Source of the DNA: RYN-124 sp033851845
Lineage (GTDB): Bacteria > Actinomycetota > Actinomycetes > Mycobacteriales > SCTD01
Direction of reading: 5' to 3'
DNA length: 64,000 bases
NCBI GenBank assembly: GCA_033851845.1
Contig: JAWWOH010000104.1
Coordinates: forward strand, 38,019 to 102,018
Of the stretch, positions 16,391 to 25,702 are shown in pieces (the stretch's first letter is position 1; each line of letters begins with the position of its first letter). The translations under genes and the position numbers were made by a program. The notes under the pieces were generated by a model. It saw only the letters and a program-made list of their open reading frames with translations. It did no database searches and was not told the DNA's origin.

Positions 16391-17389
16391 GTGACCACCC
16401 CAACGATCGCGGCGAACGACCCGTGCTGGTGCGGCAGCGGCCGACGCTACAAGCGCTGCCACCGGATCGCCGACGTCGACCCCGACCGCGCCGCCGCGGA
16501 GGAGGCCCGCCGCCGCGAGCTCGAGCTGTCCGCGGAGCGCTACGTCCGGCCCGGGCGGCTGTCCCCGCGCCGGGAGGTGCCGCCGGAGATCCCGCGGCCG
16601 GCGTACGCGCTCGACAAGCACGGCCGGCCGCGCGAGCGGGACAGCGCTCGGCCGAAGGACCCGGAGACGATCGAGCTCATGCGGGTCGCCGGCCGAGCGG
16701 CTGCCGAGATCCTCGGGGTCCTCGGCGCGGCCGTGCGGCCGGGGATCACGACGGACGACCTCGACGCCCTTGCCCACGAGGAGTGCATCAAGCGGGGCGG
16801 CTACCCCTCGCCGCTGGGCTACAACGGGTTCCCGAAGTCGGTCTGCACGTCGATCAACGAGGTGATCTGCCACGGGATCCCCGACTCGACCGTCCTGAAG
16901 GACGGCGACATCGTCAACTGCGACGTCACCATCTTCCTGAACGGCGTGCACGGCGACACCAACGCGACGTTCCTGGTCGGTGACGTCGATGAGGAGTCAC
17001 GCCGGCTGGTCGAGGTCACGCGGGAGTGCCTCGACGTCGGCATCGCTGCTGTCAAGCCGGGCAACCGTGTGCGGGACATCGGCAAGGCGATCCAGACGCA
17101 TGCCGAGGCGAACGGGTTCGGCGTGGTGCGCGCGTTCGTCGGGCACGGGATCGGGCGGTCGTTCCACAGCGATCCGCAGGTCTACCACTACGACAACCCC
17201 TCGGCGCGCACGCTCCTCGAGCCCGACATGACGTTCACGATCGAGCCGATGATCACGATCGGCGACTGGCGGCACGAGATGTGGGACGACGGCTGGACGG
17301 CCGTGACCGTCGACCGATCACGCACGGCTCAGTTCGAGCACACCCTGGTCGTGACCGCCGATGGCGCGGAGATCCTCACCCGGGTCTGA
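16391..17389 (+). CDS. map: type I methionine aminopeptidase with N-terminal SEC-C zinc motif
   Basis: Removes initiator Met from new proteins. An N-terminal SEC-C motif (CWCGSGRRYKRCH, residues about 13-25) binds zinc and is thought to help ribosome docking. The peptidase domain carries the metal ligands in CDVTIFLNGVHGDTNATF, GHGIGRSFH, FTIEPM and FEHTLVV. I chose the GTG at 16391: it places SEC-C at the usual position and is preceded by TACCCT at 7 nt, predicting a leaderless mRNA. The last 14 nt overlap the convergent acylase gene. Confidence 0.94.
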   Translation: MTTPTIAANDPCWCGSGRRYKRCHRIADVDPDRAAAEEARRRELELSAERYVRPGRLSPRREVPPEIPRPAYALDKHGRPRERDSARPKDPETIELMRVAGRAAAEILGVLGAAVRPGITTDDLDALAHEECIKRGGYPSPLGYNGFPKSVCTSINEVICHGIPDSTVLKDGDIVNCDVTIFLNGVHGDTNATFLVGDVDEESRRLVEVTRECLDVGIAAVKPGNRVRDIGKAIQTHAEANGFGVVRAFVGHGIGRSFHSDPQVYHYDNPSARTLLEPDMTFTIEPMITIGDWRHEMWDDGWTAVTVDRSRTAQFEHTLVVTADGAEILTRV

Positions 17390-20066
17390 GCTTCCGCCGT
17401 ACGGCGAGCGCACCGACCAGGAGCAGCAGAGCGGCCAGGGCGGGGAGCCCGCTGCCTCCGGTCGCCGGCAGCTGGCCCGGAGTCGTGACCGGGCGTACGA
17501 CGGGACGCGCCGGGACGGCGTCGAAGGCGACGACCTGGACCCAGCTCCCGCGATCCTCATAAGGCATCGTCCGCGACGGCCCGATGACGCCGGTCAGCGA
17601 GTCGATCGTCGACCGCGGGTGCACATCGCGCCAGCCCGCCGGGTCCGCGCCGTGTTCCTTGGTGAGACTCGCGATGGACCGATCGAGGGCGGCGAGCACG
17701 GTCGATCGCACCGATCGTCCGTGCAGGTAGCTGCGTGACAGCGGCAGCGAGCTCTTCGACGGAACGAGGTTGCGCAGCACGAGGTTGTCCGCGGGAGTCC
17801 CGTCGAAGACGTGTCCCCCTCGGTTGTCCATTGCCACCACGACCTCGTGCGGCAGGTCGGCCAGCACGACGTCGCGCAGGTCATCCATCCAGCGCCGGAA
17901 GATGGTCGGGCCGGGTCCGTCGGTGACCGTCTCGTCGTCGTACGACGTGGAGCTGGTGCCTGCCCCGGGGCCGTAGGAACGGCCACCCCATGTACGAACC
18001 AGCGCGATGGCCTGCTTCTGGATCGCGGTCGTCCCGCTGACCCCAGCGAGGAGCGGCTGGAAGTCGGCGTAGCGGTGGTCCGTCGTACCGATCCTGAACT
18101 CCGTCGCCCGCAGCGCCGCCGGCGTGAGCTTGGGCTGCGCGGCCAGCGCGAGCTGGATCGTCTGCACCCGGACTGCCTTGCCCGCCGAGCGGCTGCTCGC
18201 CGGGTCGAGGTAGTCGTCGGCCCAGCCCTGCGCGGGCTTGTTGTTCCAGTTGGCGAGGTAGCCGACCTTCGGGTCGACGGAGTGCGGCAGCTGGTCGAAG
18301 GGCAGGAAGCCCTGCTTGTCGTACTCCCCCGTGCCGGGTGCCGGGAAGCGCGCGTCCCACAGCGGGCTGCGCTTCGGGTAGAGGCCAGGGTGCCAATAGG
18401 CGATGTGGCCGTCGGCGCCGGCGTACATGACGTTCTCGTTCCACGTCACCTGGCGTACGCCGGCAGTGAACTGCGCGAGGTTCTTCGCGCGATCCCACTG
18501 CAGGATGCCGTTGATGTTCTCGAGCTCGCGGTGGTACATCGCGTAGTCGACCGAGCGGGCCTTGGTGCCGTCCTTGCTGTAGGCGACGACGGGACCGTGC
18601 ACCGTGCGGCAGATCTCGGCGTCCTGGCTGAAGACCGGCGGGCCGAACGGGACGCCCTGCTGCGCCGCGCGGTACTTCACCGTCTCGGTCCGGCAGTCGG
18701 CGTCCTTCCACGTGCCGCGGTGGAAGTACTGCAGCTTGCCGTTCGTGCGGCGGACGGTCTCGATGAAGCTGTCGATGGTCTTCGAGTAACCGGTGGTCAT
18801 CCCCCATGCGACGTTGGTGCCGTAGCCGATCGCAACAGTCGGTACGCCGGGAACGGTGACCCCGCGTGCGTCGTACCCGCCGCCGTGGACCTCCTGCTCG
18901 TAGAGCTCGGTCGGGAACGTGTAGCCGAGCTGCGGGCCGTTGACGAGCATCGGGGCGCCAGTGCTCGTGCGCTTCCCGCTGACCGTGAACATGTACGAGC
19001 CGCCGTGCAGGTTGGCCCGGAAGGCGTTCAAGCTGTCGACCATCTTCTGCAGGCTCGTCGCGACGGGAGCCGGCAGCCCGGCAGGTGTCGCCGGCTCCGG
19101 CGCCGCTCCGGTGCCGGCACCGGTAGCCAGCTCAGGAGGCAGGGCGAGCGCGTAGGCCGCGCTCTTGCGGTAGACGGCATCACGCTGCGCCGCCGGGACC
19201 GGGTCGTTGTTGGCGAAGCGGCCCTCCTCGGGCGGCACCGTGATGCTCGCCTTCTGGTCACGCTGCCAGCGGATGTCGTTGAAGGCCTTGAGGCCGGGCT
19301 CCGCACCGAGTGACTTCTGCAGCGTCCGCAGCAGCTCGACCTCGCGGAACTCCTCCCCGCCGCTCGCCGCGACGAAGCGGGTGAGCAGTACGCCGGAGGC
19401 GAGGGTGTCCTTGAGCGTCCAGTCGGCCGGCACGGTCGTGAGCAGGGCGTACTCCGCCGGCAGCTCCGTCGGGGTCACCTTCACGTGCTGGATGTAGGCG
19501 TTCAAACCGGCGACGTATGCCTTGAGCACGTTCTGGCTCTCGGTGGGGAGCGCGGCGAACATGGCGTCGTAGTCGGCGTCGCTGTAGGTGAGGGTTCGCG
19601 TCTGGATGTCGGCGGGGACCCCGGACGGTCCGACGAGCTCGGCGTAGGTGCCCTCCGCGACATGCCGCACGCCGTCGGCGAGGAAGAGCCGGTCCTCGCC
19701 GGCGCTGTAGCCCGCGGCGTACCAGGTCGCGTAAGAGGTGCCCGCGTAGATGGCCGGCGTGCCGTAGCCGTCGCGGTAGACCCGCGCGTCGCCAACGGCC
19801 TCCGGCGTATCGGACGCCTGGAACCTGCCCTCCTTGTAGCGGCCGTCCCAGTACAGGACGCGCTGGTCCTCGGTGTGCGGGCCGTAGTCGCCTGTCAGCC
19901 GCCCCTGTGCCTCGTCCGTCGCGGTGACTCTGCCGTTCTCGCCAGGCGGCAGAGCGGTGCCGATCGTCATCGGCTGGTGCGGCGGGGCGTCAGCGGCGGT
20001 GGCGGGCGCCGCCGCCGCGACGAGTGCGCACGTCGCGAGGACTGCGGCACAACGAGGAAGGCGCAC
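17376..20066 (-). CDS. secreted penicillin-acylase-family amidohydrolase with LPATG-type C-terminus
   Basis: An 896-residue secreted Ntn hydrolase, like aculeacin or acyl-homoserine-lactone acylases. Signal peptide residues 1-25, alpha-chain motif GYGTPAIYAGTSYATWYAAG, then the predicted self-cleavage site G-Ser357 in LHGGSYMFTVSGKRTSTG, giving an N-terminal Ser nucleophile. The family usually has SN at this point; here it is SY. The C-terminus is LPATGG plus a hydrophobic stretch and RRK, a cell-wall sorting signal. Substrate unknown; amide-linked acyl chains are expected. Confidence 0.88.
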   Translation of the reverse strand: MRLPRCAAVLATCALVAAAAPATAADAPPHQPMTIGTALPPGENGRVTATDEAQGRLTGDYGPHTEDQRVLYWDGRYKEGRFQASDTPEAVGDARVYRDGYGTPAIYAGTSYATWYAAGYSAGEDRLFLADGVRHVAEGTYAELVGPSGVPADIQTRTLTYSDADYDAMFAALPTESQNVLKAYVAGLNAYIQHVKVTPTELPAEYALLTTVPADWTLKDTLASGVLLTRFVAASGGEEFREVELLRTLQKSLGAEPGLKAFNDIRWQRDQKASITVPPEEGRFANNDPVPAAQRDAVYRKSAAYALALPPELATGAGTGAAPEPATPAGLPAPVATSLQKMVDSLNAFRANLHGGSYMFTVSGKRTSTGAPMLVNGPQLGYTFPTELYEQEVHGGGYDARGVTVPGVPTVAIGYGTNVAWGMTTGYSKTIDSFIETVRRTNGKLQYFHRGTWKDADCRTETVKYRAAQQGVPFGPPVFSQDAEICRTVHGPVVAYSKDGTKARSVDYAMYHRELENINGILQWDRAKNLAQFTAGVRQVTWNENVMYAGADGHIAYWHPGLYPKRSPLWDARFPAPGTGEYDKQGFLPFDQLPHSVDPKVGYLANWNNKPAQGWADDYLDPASSRSAGKAVRVQTIQLALAAQPKLTPAALRATEFRIGTTDHRYADFQPLLAGVSGTTAIQKQAIALVRTWGGRSYGPGAGTSSTSYDDETVTDGPGPTIFRRWMDDLRDVVLADLPHEVVVAMDNRGGHVFDGTPADNLVLRNLVPSKSSLPLSRSYLHGRSVRSTVLAALDRSIASLTKEHGADPAGWRDVHPRSTIDSLTGVIGPSRTMPYEDRGSWVQVVAFDAVPARPVVRPVTTPGQLPATGGSGLPALAALLLLVGALAVRRKLRPG

Positions 20067-20106
20067 TCACGCAGTCTGCGGCACGTCGTCGCCCTACCCT
20101 CAGCCG

Positions 20107-21441
20107 GTGCGCACAGCGGCCCGGCGGCAGCTCGTCGTCCTCGGGGCGTTGAGCGCGAGCCTGCTGACCGTGGGCAGCTACGGGGTCGGGGCCGTGCCGG
20201 CTTCGCTCGACTCGTGGCTGCACGGCTCGTCAGTCGGCCGCGCGCTCTGCTACGCCCTCGTGGCTGTCGGTGTGCTCGGGCTGCTGTCCGCGTGGTGGTC
20301 CTTGCGCGGGGCCCCGACTCGGGTGGTGCTGCTCTTCTCGGCAGCATGGACCGCGCCGTTGCTCGTCGCCGCGCCGCTGTTCACTCGCGACGTGTTCGCG
20401 TACGCCGGCCAGGGTCACCTCGTCGATGCAGGCATCGATCCCTACACGCACGGTCCGGCGGACGCGCCCGGCCCACTGTCAGCCGAGGTGGACGACGTCT
20501 GGGCGCACGCGCGGTCGCCGTACGGTCCGGTCTTCCTGCGCGTCGCGAGCTGGCTCGTGCCCGGTGAGCACGTCGCGGTCTCCCTGCTGCTGCTGCGGCT
20601 GCTCGCGGTGTGCGGTTTGCCGCTGATGGCCTGGGCGCTGGTGCGGATGTCCAGCGAACCGGCGCGCGCACTCTGGCTCGCGGTCGCCAACCCGCTCGTG
20701 CTGCTGCACGGCGTCGCGGGTGCGCACAACGACCTGTTGATGGCCGGGCTGCTGGCTGCGGGAATCGCCATCGCGGTCCGGTCCGGGCCTCGCGTTCTGC
20801 TGACCCTCGCCGGAGGGGCGGCAGTCATCACGATCGCCGCACTGGTCAAGGCGCCCGCGATCGTGGCCCTGCCGTTCCTGCCGTTCGCCGTGCCGAAGCA
20901 GCGCATCCGCACCGCGATCACCGTTGCGGTGAGCGCCGTCCTCACAGCTATCGGAGTTACGGTCGCGACGGGTCTCGGGTCGGGCTGGCTGCACACGCTT
21001 GGCGCGGGCAACCCACGCCGCAACCTGCTGTCGGTGTCCACCGGGGCCGGCGCTCTCGTCTCGCCCGTCGCCGGCGACGGTGCGGTGGATGCGGCACGCC
21101 TGGCCGGGCTCGTCGTCGCCGGTGCCGTTGCTGTGTGGATGCTGCTCCGCGTCGCACCCGTCGACCCGCTGCGCGCGCTCGGGCTCACCCTGCTCGCGGT
21201 CGCGGTCCTCGGGCCGGTCGTGCAGCCGTGGTACCTGCTGTGGGCGTTGCCGCTGCTGGCCTGTGTCGCCGGTCCACGCCTCGCCGCCGGGCTCGCGGCG
21301 GCGTGCGGCGTGCTGTGCCTGTTGATCCTCCCGAGCGGGCGGCACGTCATCCGGCCACCGCTGTACGGCGTACCAGCTGTCCTCGTGATCGCGGCCGGTT
21401 ACGCAGCGTCGCGGTACCCCCGTGGTGCGGCGGCCCCATAA
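20107..21441 (+). CDS. polytopic mannosyltransferase, MptB-like (polyprenol-phosphomannose dependent)
   Basis: A 444-residue integral membrane GT-C protein with about 11-12 hydrophobic segments. The first extracellular loop has FTRDVFAYAGQGHLVDAGID, then PYTHGP, the signature of actinobacterial alpha-1,6-mannosyltransferases (MptA/MptB) that extend lipoglycan mannan. GTG at 20107 is preceded by TACCCT at 6 nt, so probably leaderless. In M. tuberculosis an analogous gene follows idsA2. Could also be a glycosyltransferase for another wall polymer. Confidence 0.82.
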   Translation: MRTAARRQLVVLGALSASLLTVGSYGVGAVPASLDSWLHGSSVGRALCYALVAVGVLGLLSAWWSLRGAPTRVVLLFSAAWTAPLLVAAPLFTRDVFAYAGQGHLVDAGIDPYTHGPADAPGPLSAEVDDVWAHARSPYGPVFLRVASWLVPGEHVAVSLLLLRLLAVCGLPLMAWALVRMSSEPARALWLAVANPLVLLHGVAGAHNDLLMAGLLAAGIAIAVRSGPRVLLTLAGGAAVITIAALVKAPAIVALPFLPFAVPKQRIRTAITVAVSAVLTAIGVTVATGLGSGWLHTLGAGNPRRNLLSVSTGAGALVSPVAGDGAVDAARLAGLVVAGAVAVWMLLRVAPVDPLRALGLTLLAVAVLGPVVQPWYLLWALPLLACVAGPRLAAGLAAACGVLCLLILPSGRHVIRPPLYGVPAVLVIAAGYAASRYPRGAAAP

Positions 21442-21457
21442 GGGGAAGGATCGGGGC

Positions 21458-23068
21458 ATGCGCCGACCCACCATCGCCCTGACCGCACTCGTCGCCGGCG
21501 GCGTGCTCGCCGCCCCTGGGCTCATCGGACTGGCCGGCGCGGCGCCGATCAAGACCGCCGCGGCGGGCTGCCCGGCTCCCCCGCAGCTCACGTTCGACGC
21601 GCCGACGTACGTCGACAAGACCCGGGCCGGCGGCGAGCCCTTGGTCTTCACCTACCCGACCGGACGGCTGCTCTACAGCGCGCATGCCGGCACGACGCAC
21701 TTCTTCGCGCCGGAGGCACCGAACGCCGGCACGGCCGCCTTCGGCGAGAACTACACCGGGCAGACCTACATCTGGACCAGCGACGACAACGGCAAGACCT
21801 GGACGTTCCGGCCGCGCGTCATCGCCCCCAGCGGCGCCCCGGCTTCGGGGTTCTCCGATCCCGAGTTCGCGATGGACAGCTCCGGCGGCCTGTACTTCTC
21901 CGAGATCAACCTCGCCAACGTCGCCGTCAGCAGCAGCCGCGAGGACCACGGCACGACGTGGAACCTGGAGAACTTCACCGGTGCGGTGCTCACCGACCGG
22001 CAGTGGATGGAAGCCGACCGAAAGGGCGAGCTGTACTTCGTTGCGAACGGCCAGCCCGGCGGCACCGGCATCCCGCCCGGCGTCGAGAGCGGTCACTACA
22101 TCAGCAAGAGCACCGACGGCGGGAAGACCTTCACGGCGAGCATCCCCGACACCGTCGGCGGCCAGGGTCTCGGTGACCTGCGCGTCGACAAGCGAACCGG
22201 CACGGTCTACGAGGCGCACTACGACGGCAACAAGCTCTCCCTTGCCGCCTTCCGCAAGGCCCGCACGGGTGACCTGAAGGCGACGGACACCAACGTCGTC
22301 GCCGAGGGCGTCAAGATGCTGGCGCACTGGCCGGCCTTCGACCTCGACCCCGACGGCAACATCTACATCACGTGGGACGAGAGCGGCCATGGCGACCGCG
22401 ACGCCGGCATCTACTACTCGCGTTCCACCGACGGCGGCCGGACCTGGGCCACGCCCGTCCGCGTCGACCCTGACGACAACACCGACATCTGGCCGTGGAT
22501 CGGCGTGGGCGACGACGGCCGGGTCGGCATCGCGTGGTTCGGCGCGGACAAGAAGCTGCCCAACCAGGACGCCCAGACCACCGGCACCTACGGGTGGCGG
22601 GTCTTCGGCGCCGTGACGACGACCGGACTCGGCTGCGCCGCCAGCAAGACGCCGAGCTTCAGCGTCGCGATCGCCACGAAGGACCCGATCCACACCGGCA
22701 CGATCTGCCAGGGGGGCACGGTCTGCCAGGCTCAGCTGATCGACCGCCGGCTCGGCGACTACTTCTCGGTCGACGTCGACGGCACCGGCCGGCTGTGGGC
22801 CGGCTACTCCGACACCCGGGTTCCCGGCTCGGTGTCGCTGCCGGCCTTCGTCCGGCAGCAGGGCGGGCCGTCGCTGCTGCTTCCGAAGAGGCGGGGTACG
22901 ACGCCGACGGCAACGACCGGGCGGCCCCCGGTTGCGGTCGACCCCGCCAGCACACCCCGAGCCTCGGGCGGCGGCTCCCTGGCCGGCACCGGTCCGGGTG
23001 CACAGCTCCCGGTCGCGGCTGCGCTGATGATCGTCGGCGCACTCCTGCTGCGCCGCCGCCGGGTTTAG
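21458..23068 (+). CDS. secreted BNR-repeat (sialidase-like) protein with LAGTG sorting signal
   Basis: A 536-residue exported protein: signal peptide 1-27, then a six-bladed propeller-like region with Asp-box repeats such as SDDNGKTW, STDGGKTF and STDGGRTWA. Catalytic residues of true sialidases are not evident, so it may bind rather than cleave glycans. The end is LAGTG followed by a hydrophobic stretch and RRRRV, matching the LAXTG signal of class E sortases. Starts at the ATG after AAGGA; sits 16 nt after the mannosyltransferase, probably co-transcribed. Confidence 0.8.
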   Translation: MRRPTIALTALVAGGVLAAPGLIGLAGAAPIKTAAAGCPAPPQLTFDAPTYVDKTRAGGEPLVFTYPTGRLLYSAHAGTTHFFAPEAPNAGTAAFGENYTGQTYIWTSDDNGKTWTFRPRVIAPSGAPASGFSDPEFAMDSSGGLYFSEINLANVAVSSSREDHGTTWNLENFTGAVLTDRQWMEADRKGELYFVANGQPGGTGIPPGVESGHYISKSTDGGKTFTASIPDTVGGQGLGDLRVDKRTGTVYEAHYDGNKLSLAAFRKARTGDLKATDTNVVAEGVKMLAHWPAFDLDPDGNIYITWDESGHGDRDAGIYYSRSTDGGRTWATPVRVDPDDNTDIWPWIGVGDDGRVGIAWFGADKKLPNQDAQTTGTYGWRVFGAVTTTGLGCAASKTPSFSVAIATKDPIHTGTICQGGTVCQAQLIDRRLGDYFSVDVDGTGRLWAGYSDTRVPGSVSLPAFVRQQGGPSLLLPKRRGTTPTATTGRPPVAVDPASTPRASGGGSLAGTGPGAQLPVAAALMIVGALLLRRRRV

Positions 23069-23721
23069 GCCTCGTCGAGCCGGCGGGTGAGGTCGGCAGC
23101 CGCCGCATGCGGGTCGGCGGCCTCCGTCAGCGCCCGGACCACGACGACGCGACGCGCGCCGGCCTCGAGGACCTGGTCGAGGTTGGCGGCGTCGATGCCG
23201 CCGATCGCGAACCACGGCCGTGGGCTGGCCACCTCGGCCGCCACCTGCAGCAGCGGCAGGCCCGGCGCCGGCCGGCCAGGCTTCGTCGGAGTCGGCCAGG
23301 TCGGCCCGACGCAGAAGTAGTCGACCCCCGACTCCAGCGCCGCGGCGCGAACCTGCTGCTCGTCGTGCGTCGAGCGGCCGATCAGCACGTCGTTGCCGAG
23401 CAGCGCGCGGGCCGCCGCCACCGGCAGGTCGTCCTGGCCGAGATGCAGGACATCGGGTCGTACGACGGCGGCGATGTCGGCGCGGTCGTTGACCGACCAC
23501 AGCGCGCCGTGCTTCTCGGCCGCCTCGGAGAACACCTCGCACAGCGCGATCTCGTCGCGCGCCTCGAGACCCTTCTCGCGCAGCTGGACGCAATCGACGC
23601 CGCCGGCCAGGACGGCGTCGAGGAACTCGGGCAGGTCGCCGCGGTCACGGCGGGCGTCCGTGCACAGGTAGAGCCGCGCCGCGGCGAGCCGCTCGCGACG
23701 GGCTGGGCCGACGTCAGCCAC
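23065..23721 (-). CDS. thiE: thiamine-phosphate synthase
   Basis: Couples the thiazole and pyrimidine phosphates to form thiamine monophosphate. TIM barrel with QLREKGLEARDE, DVLHLGQDDLP, IGRSTHD, VGPTWPTPTKPG and FAIGGID, all in the expected order over 218 aa. The GTG start overlaps the thiS stop by 8 nt. It forms a unit with thiS and the Rv2175c-like gene; unlike thiG/thiH it has no TPP riboswitch directly ahead. Confidence 0.94.
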   Translation of the reverse strand: MADVGPARRERLAAARLYLCTDARRDRGDLPEFLDAVLAGGVDCVQLREKGLEARDEIALCEVFSEAAEKHGALWSVNDRADIAAVVRPDVLHLGQDDLPVAAARALLGNDVLIGRSTHDEQQVRAAALESGVDYFCVGPTWPTPTKPGRPAPGLPLLQVAAEVASPRPWFAIGGIDAANLDQVLEAGARRVVVVRALTEAADPHAAAADLTRRLDEA

Positions 23722-23914
23722 CGGCCACCGCCCGCACCAGCTCGAGCCGGTCTCCGTCGCCGAGCCGCGCCGCGGCCAGCTCCGACCGCAGCAGCGCCGT
23801 GCCGTTGTGCTCCACGACGACGCTGCCGACCCGCAGGCCCAGCGACTCGAGCAGCGCCGGCAGCGCGATGCCGTCGGCAACGTCGGTCGGCGTGCCGTTG
23901 ATGACGAGCTGCAC
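23714..23914 (-). CDS. thiS: sulfur carrier protein ThiS
   Basis: A 66-residue ubiquitin-like sulfur carrier for the thiazole ring. It begins MQLVINGTPTDVADGIALPA (GTG start) and ends VRAVAGG, keeping the C-terminal Gly-Gly that is thiocarboxylated. Overlaps both neighbours: its GTG shares a base with the stop of the gene upstream and its stop lies within thiE. Confidence 0.94.
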   Translation of the reverse strand: MQLVINGTPTDVADGIALPALLESLGLRVGSVVVEHNGTALLRSELAAARLGDGDRLELVRAVAGG

Positions 23915-24246
23915 TAGAAGCCTGCCGCCTGGGCCCGCCGCTTGACCTCGGTGCCGCGGTTCTCCCGCAGGGCCTGCAGCGGGGTGCCGGGCAACGAGTC
24001 GTCGGCCGTCGTCAGCCAGCGCAGCGCCTCCTCGTCGGAGTACTTCGCGTCCCGCAGCAGGGTGATCACCGCCGGCAGGTGCTTGACCGGCTGACCGTCC
24101 TCGTCGAGCTGCTCGTCGAGGATGCACAGGATCTCGTCCCCGGGGCGTCGCACCGCAAGGACCCGCCCGTCCTTCAGCAGCTGACGGACCGCCATGATGT
24201 CGCGGCCGGTGCGCTCCGCGACGTCGGGCAACGCAAGCAGCTCCAT
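23914..24246 (-). CDS. Rv2175c-like winged-helix DNA-binding protein
   Basis: A 110-residue protein opening MELLALPDVAERTGRDIMAV, a helix-turn-helix followed by the basic wing RRPGDEILCI and a C-terminal helical half, the layout of M. tuberculosis Rv2175c, which is phosphorylated by PknL and binds DNA. TAGTCT lies 7 nt before the ATG, so it is probably leaderless. It heads the thiS-thiE unit here. A PASTA kinase resembling actinobacterial PknL lies 10 kb away. Confidence 0.82.
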   Translation of the reverse strand: MELLALPDVAERTGRDIMAVRQLLKDGRVLAVRRPGDEILCILDEQLDEDGQPVKHLPAVITLLRDAKYSDEEALRWLTTADDSLPGTPLQALRENRGTEVKRRAQAAGF

Positions 24247-24285
24247 GTCCCCGAGACTAGGTGTTGCACGCAGTACGGTCCCCGC

Positions 24286-24741
24286 ATGACCGAGCAACCA
24301 CCCCCCACCGACCGGCCCGCCGATGACGGCGGCGACGACGTGCTCGACGACCCCTGGCACGACTCGTTGGTCGAGGCCGGCGACGCCTTCGGCGCCACCG
24401 AGGTCGTGGCCGTCGTGGCCTTCGTGCTGGCGCTGTCGTCGGTGTTCAGCTGGGGTCTGCTCGACGGGAACGCCTACATCTCGCCGTTCATCGACGCACT
24501 GAGCGACAACGCGAACAAGACCGCCCTGGTCCTCGGCCCGGTGATCGGGGCCGTGCTGGCCCTGGTGCCGGTCTGGATGGGCTGGCTGGCCAGCGCGCGC
24601 TCTCTGGCGGACGACCCGCGATGGGTGATCGTGCTGGCCCGCAGCGCCGTCATCCTCGGGCTGGCATCTGGCTTTCTGCACCTCGTCGTCGCCGTGCTGA
24701 TGGCCGCCCAGGACGGCGAGGTCCGCATCAGCAGCATCTGA
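24286..24741 (+). CDS. small membrane protein, 151 aa, three or four TM segments
   Basis: An acidic Pro-rich N-terminal tail of about 35 residues precedes hydrophobic stretches at about 40-60, 75-105 and 125-142. No enzymatic motif is seen. The ATG is preceded by TACGGT at 6 nt, suggesting leaderless expression divergent from the Rv2175c-like gene. Its last 14 nt overlap the convergent oxidoreductase gene. Function unknown. Confidence 0.78.
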   Translation: MTEQPPPTDRPADDGGDDVLDDPWHDSLVEAGDAFGATEVVAVVAFVLALSSVFSWGLLDGNAYISPFIDALSDNANKTALVLGPVIGAVLALVPVWMGWLASARSLADDPRWVIVLARSAVILGLASGFLHLVVAVLMAAQDGEVRISSI

Positions 24742-25702
24742 CGACCGCGCCGCTCGCGGCACTCGCCCGGATGGCGTCGAGCACCGCCGCGGTGTCGCGG
24801 GACTCCGCAAGCGGCAGGACCCAGCCGGGTCCGCCGGTCAGGACAGCAGAGAGCTCCTCGACCATCAGCTGGTAGGCGTTCGCCGCCGGCACGGGGATGC
24901 GCTCCGTGCCGCGTCCGTCCGAGACCATCAGCTCCGTCACGTCGTCCGTCCACGACGTGTACGGGGCATCGCGCAGCTCCATCTCGCCCTGCTCGCCGCG
25001 GATGACGAGCCACTGGCCGTTGGCGCCCTCGATGCCGGCACGCACCTCGGCCTGGGCGCCGTCCGGCCACTCCAGGATCGCTTCGGTCGTCAGATCGACA
25101 CCCGACGATCCGTACGCCGATCGAGCGCTGACGTGCGAAGGCAGCCCGGCAGCAATCGCCCAGAGGCACGCGGACACGGCGTAGCAGCCCACGTCGTACA
25201 GCGCACCGCCGCCGCGAGCGGGATCGAGCCGGTAGTTGCCGGCCAGCCGACCGTCGAAGGTGAAGCCGGCCGCGACGTGCCGGATCGGGCCGAGGTCGGG
25301 CAGCCGCTCCTGGGCCAGCCGGATCCGGGGATGCCAGCGGTACCAGGACGCCTCGACCAGCAACCGGCCGGTCTCGGCCGACACAGCTCTCAGCTCGTCG
25401 ACCTCGGCCGTCGACAGCGCGAGCGGCTTCTCGCAGAGCACCGCCTTGCCGGCCCGCATCGCTGCGACAGACCAAGGCAGGTGCTGCTCGTTGCTCAACG
25501 AGATGTAGACCGCATCGACGTCGTCATCGGCGAGCAGCTCCGCGTAGCCGGCGTACGCCGAGACCGGACCGAGCGCGCGGGCCCGGTCGATGTCGCGGGC
25601 GGCGACCGCCTGAAGCGATGCACCGGCAGCCGCGTGCACCGCCGGCGCAAGTGCACCCGTGGCGATCCCACCGGCCCCGAGGAAGCCCCATCGCACCGTC
25701 AC
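24728..25702 (-). CDS. Gfo/Idh/MocA-family NAD(P)-dependent oxidoreductase
   Basis: A 324-residue sugar or inositol dehydrogenase-like enzyme: Rossmann motif GFLGAGGIATGALAPA at the start, CEKPLAL at the nicotinamide site, and GGGALYDVGCYAVSA in the C-terminal alpha/beta domain. Its GTG overlaps the stop of the larger oxidoreductase gene (GTGA). Both are the last genes of the unit that begins with thiG; the substrate is unknown. Confidence 0.87.
   Translation of the reverse strand: MTVRWGFLGAGGIATGALAPAVHAAAGASLQAVAARDIDRARALGPVSAYAGYAELLADDDVDAVYISLSNEQHLPWSVAAMRAGKAVLCEKPLALSTAEVDELRAVSAETGRLLVEASWYRWHPRIRLAQERLPDLGPIRHVAAGFTFDGRLAGNYRLDPARGGGALYDVGCYAVSACLWAIAAGLPSHVSARSAYGSSGVDLTTEAILEWPDGAQAEVRAGIEGANGQWLVIRGEQGEMELRDAPYTSWTDDVTELMVSDGRGTERIPVPAANAYQLMVEELSAVLTGGPGWVLPLAESRDTAAVLDAIRASAASGAVVRCC

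Noticed and set aside
21347..23593. A 748-codon minus-strand open frame
   Set aside because: Antisense to the BNR protein gene and out of frame with thiE; Arg/Gly/Ala-rich with no recognisable domain.
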